6,492 bases of DNA from an uncultured Veillonella sp. (GTDB taxonomy: Bacteria > Bacillota > Negativicutes > Veillonellales > Veillonellaceae): positions 1 to 6,492 of the forward strand of contig NZ_CAKPTN010000093.1 of assembly GCF_934190855.1 (NCBI RefSeq), in the 5' to 3' direction. Position 1 is the stretch's first letter. Each line of letters opens with the position of its first letter. Of this stretch, positions 1-5,403 are shown in pieces. Position numbers and translations under genes: made by a program. The notes beneath the pieces were generated by a model that was given only the letters and a program-made list of their open reading frames with translations, was not told where the DNA came from and searched no databases.

Positions 1-809
1 GTACAAACGTATGGCTCGATAACGCCCAAGACCTTATTAAAAATGGTACTTGTAAGTTGAACGAAGCCATTTCCACACGTGACGACGTAATGAACTTCTT
101 GATCCATCGAGGCATGGATAGAAAGCATAGTTTCTTCGTAATGGAAAACGTACGTAAAGGGAAGGGTATTGAAAAACGAAATAAACAAGGCCAAGCTACG
201 ACAGAGTTCGAAGCAGAAATGCGTGAGAACAATATTCCTGAATGGTTTATTGAATCTTGTAAGAAGATTTCCTATCTATTCCCACGGGCCCATGCGGTAG
301 CCTATGTAATGATGGCCTTCCGCATTGCTTGGTTTAAGGTGTACCATCCATTAGCATTCTATGCGGCATACTTCTCCATTCGTGCCAAGGCCTTTGACCT
401 ACGCATCATGACAGGAGACCTTAAAACTCAAATGACTGAATTCAACCGTATTAAGGCTCTTGATCGCGCTGCCAGTCCTAAAGATAAAGACCTTATGAGC
501 GCATTAGAAGTATCTATGGAAATGTATCAACGGGGCTATCGTTTTGTTAATGTAGATATTCAACACTCTGAAGCTAGACGCTTTAGCATTAAAGATGGTG
601 CTCTATTGCCGCCATTCTTAGCTATTGACTCTTTAGGTGAAACTGTAGCAGATGCTATAGTTGCTGAACGAGAAGAACGTCCGTTTACATCTCTAAAAGA
701 CTTGCAACGTCGTTGTAAAGTATCTAACACCATCATTGATCTTATGAAAGAACTCAAATGCTGTGGTGAACTACCTGAAGATGAACAAATGTCACTCTTC
801 GGAGCATAA
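1..809 (+). CDS. polC: DNA polymerase III alpha subunit, PolC type (C-terminal 268 residues; 5' end outside the window)
   Basis: This is the C-terminal end of the Gram-positive-type replicative DNA polymerase, which synthesises chromosomal DNA in the replisome. The frame is open from base 3, so the gene enters from the left and no start lies in the window. Family hallmarks can be read in order: a VWLDNAQDLI segment, STRDDVMNFLI, the EWFIESCKKI-YLFPRAHAVAY block, and the AWFKVYHPLAFYAAYFSIRA block. These match the well-conserved end of the polymerase domain of B. subtilis PolC. A helix-hairpin-helix-like stretch with LPPFLAIDSLGE and a final acidic tail ending EDEQMSLFGA follow. The QxSLF-type end resembles the beta-clamp-binding motif at the PolC C-terminus (known from the family). 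The exonuclease and PHP parts lie upstream, out of view. The gene ends in tandem TAA stops and a hairpin terminator follows, so it is the last gene of its transcript. Confidence 0.95.
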   Translation, partial: TNVWLDNAQDLIKNGTCKLNEAISTRDDVMNFLIHRGMDRKHSFFVMENVRKGKGIEKRNKQGQATTEFEAEMRENNIPEWFIESCKKISYLFPRAHAVAYVMMAFRIAWFKVYHPLAFYAAYFSIRAKAFDLRIMTGDLKTQMTEFNRIKALDRAASPKDKDLMSALEVSMEMYQRGYRFVNVDIQHSEARRFSIKDGALLPPFLAIDSLGETVADAIVAEREERPFTSLKDLQRRCKVSNTIIDLMKELKCCGELPEDEQMSLFGA

Positions 810-839
810 TAAAATACAAGATAAGACTTAAATACAAAG

Positions 840-880
840 TAAGCACTATATACCTAAAAGGTGATATAGTGCTTATTTTT
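840..880 (+). terminator. Rho-independent terminator after polC
   Basis: A perfect 11-bp stem pairs AAGCACTATAT (841-851) with ATATAGTGCTT (864-874). A T-A pair at 840/875 extends it. The loop is about 12 nt and can add a small ACC/GGT extension. A run of five T (876-880) follows. It lies about 30 nt after the polC stop. The stem is AT-rich, so it is of moderate strength. Confidence 0.85.
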
Positions 881-888
881 GTATATTT

Positions 889-897
889 TGCTACAAT
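889..897 (+). promoter_or_regulatory. Extended -10 promoter of the small acidic protein gene
   Basis: TGCTACAAT fits the extended -10 pattern TGnTATAAT, with five of six hexamer bases matching. No convincing -35 hexamer lies 17 nt upstream, because that position falls in the polC terminator stem. Extended -10 promoters can work without one. A start near 904 would give a leader of about 32 nt before the ATG at 936. The position just after a terminator supports independent transcription. This is inference from motif and position. Confidence 0.5.
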
Positions 898-935
898 ACA
901 ATTAATATATCATTGGTGCAAGGGAGTATTGTGTA

Positions 936-1247
936 ATGATAAGTGGATTATTGAAATTTCTAGGAATTAATTCATCAGATAGTGATATTACTAAAGAATC
1001 AAAAATGAAATTAGAAGATAATAGAAGTAAATCTAATATTACTAAGGAACGACAAAATCAACCTGTAGAGATTGAATTTTGGGATATTGAGTCCGAGGAG
1101 GTGCCTGAGTTAGAAGAATCTGATATTCCAGGTGTATACTTTAACGAATTCCGAGAATATGTTGATGAAGAGGGGAATGTGCTATCCCCATCAGAGGTGG
1201 ATGCATTACGGTATAAAGACGATTACGAGGACGATTATTATAGATAA
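936..1247 (+). CDS. Small acidic hypothetical protein (103 aa)
   Basis: I do not recognise a family. The ATG at 936 is preceded by a good ribosome binding site (AAGGGAG, 920-926, 9 nt spacing). The gene has its own candidate promoter and terminator, which supports a real monocistronic gene. The protein opens with a short hydrophobic, possibly amphipathic stretch (MISGLLKFLGI). A polar, lysine- and serine-rich segment (about residues 12-43) carries two ITKE motifs. A strongly acidic C-terminal half follows, with WDIESEEVPELEESD, GVYFNEFREYVDEEGNVLSPSEVDALRY and a DDYEDDYY tail. By count it has about 28 Asp/Glu against about 12 Lys/Arg. There is no signal peptide, cysteine or membrane span. The aromatic and acidic C-terminal half looks like the conserved part, and the N-terminal linker looks disordered. 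It could be an adaptor or a nucleic-acid mimic, but no function can be assigned. Confidence 0.75.
   Translation: MISGLLKFLGINSSDSDITKESKMKLEDNRSKSNITKERQNQPVEIEFWDIESEEVPELEESDIPGVYFNEFREYVDEEGNVLSPSEVDALRYKDDYEDDYYR
985..1049 (+). repeat. In-frame short direct repeat inside the small acidic gene
   Basis: ATATTACTAAAGAA (985-998) recurs as ATATTACTAAGGAA (1036-1049), 13 of 14 bases identical. The copies are 51 nt apart, so they stay in frame and encode the two ITKE motifs of the polar linker. This may be a relic of a small internal duplication. The sequence between the copies is not repeated, so chance similarity in AT-rich DNA is possible. Confidence 0.4.
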
Positions 1248-1280
1248 AAGAGGAGTCATCAAATGATGACTCCTCTTTTT
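1246..1280. terminator. Bidirectional terminator between convergent genes
   Basis: A perfect 15-bp stem, AAAAGAGGAGTCATC (1246-1260) with GATGACTCCTCTTTT (1265-1279), closes an AAAT tetraloop and ends in a T run at 1276-1280. The 5' arm begins with a run of A, so the complementary strand also reads as a GC-containing hairpin followed by U. It can therefore stop both the rightward small-protein transcript and the leftward poxB transcript. The last two bases of the small gene's TAA stop are the first bases of the stem, so the coding region runs straight into the hairpin. Confidence 0.93.
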
Positions 1281-1285
1281 GAAAG

Positions 1286-1328
1286 TTTTGCAGTTTATTT
1301 GGTTTGGCAGGTTTTGTAAATTTGGCAG
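1286..1328. repeat. Three short tandem-spaced copies of TTTKGCAG downstream of poxB
   Basis: TTTTGCAG (1286-1293), TTTGGCAG (1303-1310) and TTTGGCAG (1321-1328) recur at 17-18 nt spacing between the bidirectional terminator and the poxB stop codon. On the poxB transcript they read as CTGCCAAA, CTGCCAAA and CTGCAAAA in the 3' untranslated region. They could be a decayed tandem duplication or chance in T-rich DNA. No function can be assigned. Confidence 0.4.
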
Positions 1329-1330
1329 AT

Positions 1331-3073
1331 TTAGTATAGAGATTTATATTTCATCCAGTTTGTTTTGGCCATTTCTTTTAGTTCTGTACCACGGCCATCA
1401 AGGATTGCATTGATCAAGTATTTACTGAAGCCTTTAGCTTGTTGGTAAGCAATTTTTGGAGGCATAGCAAGTTCTTGTTTGTCCACGCGAACGTTAACGA
1501 TGACTGGGCCATTATGGTTAAGAGCTTCTATGATTTTTTCGTCTACTTCGCTAGAGTTTGTAATGCTTACACCTTTAATGCCAGCAGCTTCTGCAAGTTT
1601 ACCAAAGTCTGGATTTACAAAGTCTGTTGCATAATCGAGGTAGCCAGAGGCTTTCATTTCCATGGCAATGAAGCTAAGTTCTTCGTTGTTGAATACAAAG
1701 ATTTTAACCGGTAAGTTAAGTTGTTTTAATGTTAACATTTCGCCCATCATCATTGTGAAGCCACCATCACCGGAAAGGGAGATGACTTGACGATTTGGAC
1801 ATGCATTTTGAGCACCGATGGCATGCATCATAGCATTGGCCATAGAGCCGTGATTATAAGAACCTAAGATGCGTCGTTTACCATTTGTTTTTAAGTGACG
1901 AGCAGTCCAAATAACTGGAGTACCTACGTCAAAGGTAAAGATTGCATCTTCTGCAGCTAATTTATTAAGACGATTTACAAAGTATTGAGGGTGAATAGCC
2001 ACACCATCTGGTTCAGCTACTGCATAGCTATCTAGATCGCCTCTAAATTTAGTATACGCTTTACGTACAGTGTCGATAAATTCAGTATCACCACGTTGAG
2101 CGACTAGAGGTAATAATTCTTTTAATGTATCTTTTACAGTACCAATAATACCTTGTGTAAGAGGAACACGACGACCTAAAGCGCCAGGATCTCTATCTAC
2201 TTGAATTACTTTTGTATTTTCTGGATAGAATGGACGGTATGGGAAGTCAGTACCAAGCATTACAAGTGTATCGCATTGTTCAATAGCACGATAACCAGAT
2301 GTATAGCCTAATAGACCAGTCATACCTACATCATATGGATTATCCCATTCAACCCATTCTTTGCCTCTGAAAGCATGTACAACAGGTGCTTGTAAACGTT
2401 TTGCTAATTCTACAACTTCGTCATGAGCACCTTCACAGCCTGCACCGCAGAAGAGGGTAATACGTTTACCTGATTCTAAATGAGCTGCCATTTCTTCGAT
2501 ATCTTCGCGTTGTGGAATGATATGAGGTAAGCGAGGATGATGCCATACTGGTAATTCATCAATTTCCATTTCCATGACTGCAACGTCACCAGGTAGGACT
2601 ATAACAGCAACGTCTTGATTACCTACAGCGGCATTCATAGCACGGAATAGGATTTCAGGCATTTGTTTAGGATTGGATACAAGTTCACAGAAACAAGAGC
2701 ATTCTTTGAATAAGTTTTCTGGATGTGTTTCTTGGAAGTAATTCAAGCCTACTTCAGATTGAGGGATATGAGAAGCAATAGCCAATACTGGTACACGATT
2801 GCGATGGCAATCAAAGAGGCCATTGATCAAATGTAAGTTGCCTGGGCCAGAGCTACCAGCACAGACAGTTAATTTACCAGTTAAAGATGCTTCAGCACCT
2901 GCAGCAAAAGCTGCTGTTTCTTCATGTCGTACATGTTCAAAAGCAATCTTACCATTGCGGCGTAAACTATCGTTTACAGAGTTTAAACTATCGCCAGTGA
3001 TACCGTAAATGCGTTCGATACCCGCATTGGCTAAGACTTCTATGAGTACATCAGAAATTCGTTTTTTTGCCAT
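1331..3073 (-). CDS. poxB: Pyruvate:quinone oxidoreductase (PoxB-type pyruvate oxidase), 580 aa
   Basis: The enzyme decarboxylates pyruvate to acetate and CO2 using thiamine diphosphate (ThDP) and FAD, passing electrons to membrane quinone. The ThDP pyrimidine domain spans about residues 1-180, with catalytic Glu51 in RHEETAAFAAGAEA and then GSSGPGNLHLINGLFDCHRN. The FAD-binding middle domain (about 185-340) contains RGKEWVEWDNPYDVGMTGLLG. The ThDP pyrophosphate domain (about 355-530) carries the GDG...NN motif (G435-D436-G437, N462-N463). Similarity to E. coli PoxB (572 aa) as I remember it is high throughout. It includes the C-terminal lipid- and membrane-binding tail (QQAKGFSKYLINAILDGRG then AKTNW), which favours a quinone-reducing enzyme over the H2O2- and acetyl-phosphate-forming SpxB/Pox type. 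The protein runs about seven residues past the E. coli end (KYKSLY). The start is the ATG at 3073, set by the ribosome binding site. The gene is monocistronic and divergent from the rib operon. Confidence 0.92.
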   Translation of the reverse strand: MAKKRISDVLIEVLANAGIERIYGITGDSLNSVNDSLRRNGKIAFEHVRHEETAAFAAGAEASLTGKLTVCAGSSGPGNLHLINGLFDCHRNRVPVLAIASHIPQSEVGLNYFQETHPENLFKECSCFCELVSNPKQMPEILFRAMNAAVGNQDVAVIVLPGDVAVMEMEIDELPVWHHPRLPHIIPQREDIEEMAAHLESGKRITLFCGAGCEGAHDEVVELAKRLQAPVVHAFRGKEWVEWDNPYDVGMTGLLGYTSGYRAIEQCDTLVMLGTDFPYRPFYPENTKVIQVDRDPGALGRRVPLTQGIIGTVKDTLKELLPLVAQRGDTEFIDTVRKAYTKFRGDLDSYAVAEPDGVAIHPQYFVNRLNKLAAEDAIFTFDVGTPVIWTARHLKTNGKRRILGSYNHGSMANAMMHAIGAQNACPNRQVISLSGDGGFTMMMGEMLTLKQLNLPVKIFVFNNEELSFIAMEMKASGYLDYATDFVNPDFGKLAEAAGIKGVSITNSSEVDEKIIEALNHNGPVIVNVRVDKQELAMPPKIAYQQAKGFSKYLINAILDGRGTELKEMAKTNWMKYKSLY

Positions 3074-3078
3074 ATTAT

Positions 3079-3085
3079 CACCTTT
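3079..3085 (-). promoter_or_regulatory. poxB ribosome binding site (decides the start codon)
   Basis: On the minus strand AAAGGTG lies 5 nt before the ATG at 3073. An in-frame TTG at 3091 would add six residues (MNKGDN), but the ribosome binding site would then lie inside the coding region and the TTG would have none of its own. Starting at 3073 gives MAKKRISDVL, which aligns with the E. coli PoxB N-terminus with one extra residue. Confidence 0.85.
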
Positions 3086-3108
3086 ATTCAATAATTAATA
3101 TCAATAAA

Positions 3109-3129
3109 ATATAGTTATTAAAACTATAT
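3109..3129. repeat. 21-bp inverted repeat upstream of poxB
   Basis: ATATAGTT (3109-3116) and AACTATAT (3122-3129) form perfect 8-bp arms around ATTAA. The element lies 36-56 nt upstream of the poxB start codon, in or near its leader. It could be a regulator-binding palindrome or a weak leader hairpin. It has only one G-C pair per arm, so chance cannot be excluded in this AT-rich stretch. Confidence 0.45.
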
Positions 3130-3163
3130 ATAATCCATACTAGACCTATTTTTAGTGTATTTA

Positions 3164-3179
3164 TGTGATATAAATCACC
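3164..3179. promoter_or_regulatory. Candidate CRP/FNR- or Rex-family operator in the poxB-rib intergenic region
   Basis: TGTGATATAAATCACC has the layout TGTGA-N6-TCAC, with a perfect inner palindrome GTGAT-N4-ATCAC. This spacing is shared by CRP/FNR-family sites (TGTGA-N6-TCACA) and by redox-sensing Rex sites (TTGTGAA-N4-TTCACAA). The centre is about 98 nt upstream of the poxB start and about 130 nt upstream of the rib promoter -35, so poxB is the likelier target. No clear poxB -35/-10 pair is visible. A weak TATAAA on the minus strand (3202-3197) would put the site just downstream of the start, as for a repressor. AT-rich -10-like sequences nearer the gene would put it at an activator position. 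Which protein binds is unknown. Confidence 0.55.
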
Positions 3180-3229
3180 AATCATTGTATACATGGTTTA
3201 TAGTTGTTTAAAATCGCACTATGGCATCT

Positions 3230-3273
3230 TTAAATAAAATTTTTAGCTTTATATTTCGTAGTATTTTATTTAA
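3230..3273. repeat. A/T-only inverted repeat in the intergenic region
   Basis: TTAAATAAAAT (3230-3240) and ATTTTATTTAA (3263-3273) are perfect 11-bp arms around a 22-nt spacer. Both arms consist only of A and T, so any hairpin would be weak and the match may reflect composition alone. It sits between the poxB-side operator and the rib promoter and could serve as an AT-rich protein-binding stretch. Confidence 0.3.
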
Positions 3274-3302
3274 TATTCTTTCTCAATACAAAACTCTTAT
3301 TG

Positions 3303-3331
3303 TTGCATAACCTTAATAAAAGTGTTACTAT
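3303..3331 (+). promoter_or_regulatory. Promoter of the riboflavin operon
   Basis: A TTGCAT -35-like hexamer (3303-3308) is followed after 17 nt by TACTAT (3326-3331). A TG one base before the hexamer (3323-3324) makes an extended -10, TGTTACTAT. The predicted start near 3338 lies about 17 nt before the riboswitch P1 stem, as expected for a leader that begins with the aptamer. Spacing and position support it; the -35 itself is weak. Confidence 0.65.
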
Positions 3332-3354
3332 TAATTCATAAACAAAATAGATGA

Positions 3355-3462
3355 GTCTTTGGGGACAGGTGAAATTCCTTACCGGCGGTATAGTCCGCGA
3401 ACCTTATGGGTATGAATCGGTGCAATTCCGATACCGACAGTATAGTCTGGATGAGAAAAGAC
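3355..3462 (+). promoter_or_regulatory. FMN riboswitch aptamer (RFN element)
   Basis: The conserved FMN aptamer can be read in full. The closing stem P1 pairs GTCTTT (3355-3360) with AAAGAC (3457-3462). Inside it are the GGGGACAGGTGAAATTCCTTACCGG core, a GCGG/CCGC hairpin (3385-3398), and a GGTAT/ATACC helix (3409-3413 with 3431-3435) holding the CGGTGCAATTCCG hairpin. GACAGTATAGTCTGGATGAGA closes the structure. These are the near-invariant blocks of the family. The leader senses FMN and controls the rib genes immediately downstream. A small GCGCA/TGCGC hairpin (3466-3482) follows the aptamer. Confidence 0.97.
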
Positions 3463-3496
3463 GAGGCGCATTTGTTGTGCGCAATTATGATTACCC

Positions 3497-3523
3497 AAGG
3501 ACTATGTATATAGTCCTTTTTTT
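3497..3523 (+). terminator. Riboswitch-controlled intrinsic terminator
   Basis: AAGGACTAT (3497-3505) pairs with ATAGTCCTT (3510-3518) around a GTAT loop, and T runs from 3517 to 3523. It lies between the FMN aptamer and ribD, so FMN binding is expected to stop transcription here. The likely antiterminator pairs the aptamer end ATAGTCT (3442-3448, optionally extended by GG to the CC near 3494-3496) with GGACTAT (3499-3505). That would disrupt both P1-proximal aptamer folding and the terminator. The alternative pairing is inferred by eye. Confidence 0.9.
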
Positions 3524-3534
3524 ATTGAGGTGAT

Positions 3535-4749
3535 ATGGTGGATGACGTAGCATATATGAAACGCGCCATTGCACTGGCAAAATTAGCCACAGGTCACACT
3601 TCGCCAAATCCTTTGGTGGGTGCCGTAGTGGTGAAAGACAATACAATAATCGGTGAAGGGTATCATCATAAGGCTGGTACGGCTCACGCAGAGGTGCATG
3701 CTTTAAATCAAGCTGGTGATAATGCTAAAGGTGCTACTTTATATGTAACATTAGAGCCCTGTTCTCATTATGGCAAAACTCCACCTTGTGCGCTTCGTAT
3801 TATCGAGGCTGGCATAGCTAAAGTTGTAGTAGGTAGTACAGATCCTAATCCACTTGTTTCCGGCAAGGGTATGGATTTACTCCGCGAAGCAGGCATAGAG
3901 GTTGTTTGCCCCGTATGTAGTGAGGAATGTGCTGAACTAAATGAGCATTTCTTTACCTATATACAGACAGGTAAACCTTTTGTAACTATTAAAAGCGCCA
4001 TGTCACTAGATGGTAAGATTGCTACTTTTACAGGTCAATCTCAATGGATTACAAATGAGTCCTCTCGCCGTGATGGACATGTACTGCGTGCTACTCATGA
4101 TGCTATGCTGGTTGGTATTGGTACGATTTTGGCAGATGATCCTCAATTAAACTGTCGTTTAACTGATTTTGAATTATCGGAGGCTTTATTAGATACAAGC
4201 ATACTTGATGAACCGATTCCTGTTCATCAACCGGATGTAATTATCTTAGATAGCCTAGGTAGAACACCTACCACAAGTCGTGTGTTTGAAGTAGATAATC
4301 GTAAGGTTCATATATTTGTATCTACCGGCTGTCCTAAAGATAGGATTCAAGCCTTAGAACAAGTTGGTGGTCAAGTAACTGTAGTAGAATCTATTTCGAC
4401 TCGTAAAAGTAAGAGCACTGATATTGCTATAGATATCAAGAAATTATCTATTAATGATATTTTAACTAAACTTGGCGAACTCGGGTATACATCAGTTCTC
4501 GTTGAAGGTGGTTCAGCTATTATTAGCTCCTTTGTAGAAACGATGAATTTTGATAAAGTTGTAACCTACATTGGAAACACAATCATCGGTGGCACTGATG
4601 CAACGCCTGCTGTAGGTGGTCATGGCTTTGAAAGTTTAGAAGCGTCACCGCAATTAATTTTTACTAAAACTAAGGTATTAGATAATAACATTCGCATCGA
4701 AGCGTATCGTCAAGGAAGGAGGGGCGCTTATGTTCACGGGAATCGTTGA
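3535..4749 (+). CDS. ribD: Bifunctional riboflavin biosynthesis deaminase/reductase RibD (404 aa)
   Basis: This cytosolic enzyme acts on the GTP branch of riboflavin synthesis: it deaminates the diaminopyrimidinone phosphate made by RibA, then reduces its ribose to ribityl with NADPH. The N-terminal cytidine-deaminase-like domain (about 1-145) has zinc ligands His51, Cys76 and Cys85 and catalytic Glu53, in HAEVHAL and EPCSHYGKTPPC. The reductase domain (about 147-395) shows TIKSAMSLDGKIA, QWITNE, GIGTILADDPQL and VLVEGGSAI. It is about 40 residues longer than B. subtilis RibG/RibD (361 aa). The extra length falls in two places in the reductase domain, about 210-232 and 284-306. GAGG at 3527-3530 sits only 4 nt before the ATG at 3535 but 7 nt before the next codon, GTG 3538, so either may be used. 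The gene is first in the operon and overlaps ribE by 20 nt. Confidence 0.95.
   Translation: MVDDVAYMKRAIALAKLATGHTSPNPLVGAVVVKDNTIIGEGYHHKAGTAHAEVHALNQAGDNAKGATLYVTLEPCSHYGKTPPCALRIIEAGIAKVVVGSTDPNPLVSGKGMDLLREAGIEVVCPVCSEECAELNEHFFTYIQTGKPFVTIKSAMSLDGKIATFTGQSQWITNESSRRDGHVLRATHDAMLVGIGTILADDPQLNCRLTDFELSEALLDTSILDEPIPVHQPDVIILDSLGRTPTTSRVFEVDNRKVHIFVSTGCPKDRIQALEQVGGQVTVVESISTRKSKSTDIAIDIKKLSINDILTKLGELGYTSVLVEGGSAIISSFVETMNFDKVVTYIGNTIIGGTDATPAVGGHGFESLEASPQLIFTKTKVLDNNIRIEAYRQGRRGAYVHGNR
4714..4724 (+). promoter_or_regulatory. Strong ribosome binding site for ribE inside ribD
   Basis: GGAAGGAGGGG contains a full AGGAGG (4717-4722) 7 nt before the ribE ATG at 4730. It lies in the last codons of ribD, where it encodes part of the QGRRG stretch. 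The near-optimal site suggests that ribE is well translated on its own as well as by coupling with ribD. Confidence 0.85.
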
Positions 4750-5386
4750 AGAAATTGGCCGTGTAGAGAGCATCAAAAAGGGCCCTAAATCCTTAGCTAT
4801 AACAATTCGGGGAAATAAAATATTTAGCGATTTAAAAATAGGTGACTCCGTAGCTGTTAACGGCGTCTGTTTGACGGCTACAACGATTGGTAATGGCGTA
4901 TTTACAGCTGATGTTATGCCAGAGTCAATCAAGATGACTACTTTCACAAATTTGAAAGTTCATCAACCAGTCAACTTAGAGCGTGCCATGCTCGCCAATG
5001 GTAGATTTGGTGGTCACATTGTGGCAGGTCACGTAGATGGGACAGGCCGCATCATTAATCGCGAACAAACGGATAATGCTATCATCTTTACCGTAGAGGC
5101 CCCAAAATCCGTTATGGATTATGTTATTTATAAGGGATCAATAACGATCGATGGTATTAGCCTCACCATTATGCGTCGAACGGACAGCAGTTTTTCTGTA
5201 TCTATTATTCCTCACACCTTGGGTGAAACTATTTTAGGTTCTGCCCATATTGGTACGGTGGTTAATTTAGAAACGGATATCGCTGGTCGATACATTCGTC
5301 ATTTTATGAATCTCGGCAGTGAACCTACCGAAGACAAATCTAAGAAATCAATGCAATCCCTCTTAGTAGAGAATGGATTTATATAA
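4730..5386 (+). CDS. ribE: Riboflavin synthase, alpha subunit (218 aa)
   Basis: This enzyme catalyses the last step, the dismutation of two 6,7-dimethyl-8-ribityllumazine molecules to riboflavin plus the pyrimidine precursor. Its two lumazine-binding barrel repeats are both visible. The first (about 1-97) opens with [10 protein letters not shown] and has the [12 protein letters not shown] block with Cys47. The second (about 98-195) opens with [11 protein letters not shown] after the linker and has the matching [12 protein letters not shown] block with Ser144. The C-terminal helix follows, ending in LLVENGFI. Length is normal for the family (about 210-220). It works with lumazine synthase RibH, whose gene is not in the window and is probably just downstream. 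The start overlaps the end of ribD by 20 nt and ribBA begins 17 nt after its stop. ribE here follows B. subtilis naming; it is ribC in some Gram-negative schemes. Confidence 0.96.
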   Translation: MFTGIVEEIGRVESIKKGPKSLAITIRGNKIFSDLKIGDSVAVNGVCLTATTIGNGVFTADVMPESIKMTTFTNLKVHQPVNLERAMLANGRFGGHIVAGHVDGTGRIINREQTDNAIIFTVEAPKSVMDYVIYKGSITIDGISLTIMRRTDSSFSVSIIPHTLGETILGSAHIGTVVNLETDIAGRYIRHFMNLGSEPTEDKSKKSMQSLLVENGFI

Positions 5387-5403
5387 AAGTAAGGAGCGTT
5401 CCT

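Noticed and set aside
57..59. TTG at 57 as a start of a 250-residue gene
   Set aside because: The frame is open to base 3 and the upstream residues (VWLDNAQDLI) are PolC sequence, so this is an internal codon of a gene entering from the left.
1439..1714. A 91-codon + strand open frame opposite poxB
   Set aside because: It is antisense to strongly conserved poxB sequence, has no family features and is explained as a coding shadow. The same applies to the + strand frame at 2799-3008.
3074..3091. Longer poxB start at an in-frame TTG (3091)
   Set aside because: It would place the AAAGGTG ribosome binding site inside the coding region. The ATG at 3073 is correctly spaced and fits the family N-terminus.
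3193..3237. A 14-codon mini-frame (MVYSCLKSHYGIFK) as a possible leader peptide
   Set aside because: It has no ribosome binding site, no repeated regulatory codons, and lies upstream of the rib promoter, so it is not in the rib leader.
3351..3533. A 60-codon open frame on the + strand across the riboswitch leader
   Set aside because: It coincides with the FMN aptamer and terminator, whose structure explains the sequence. Its ATG at 3351 has no ribosome binding site.
4678..4947. Minus-strand open frames opposite ribE and ribBA (4678-4947, 5379-5627, 5832-6086) and opposite polC (560-757)
   Set aside because: All lie antisense to well-recognised conserved genes and show no protein motif of their own.
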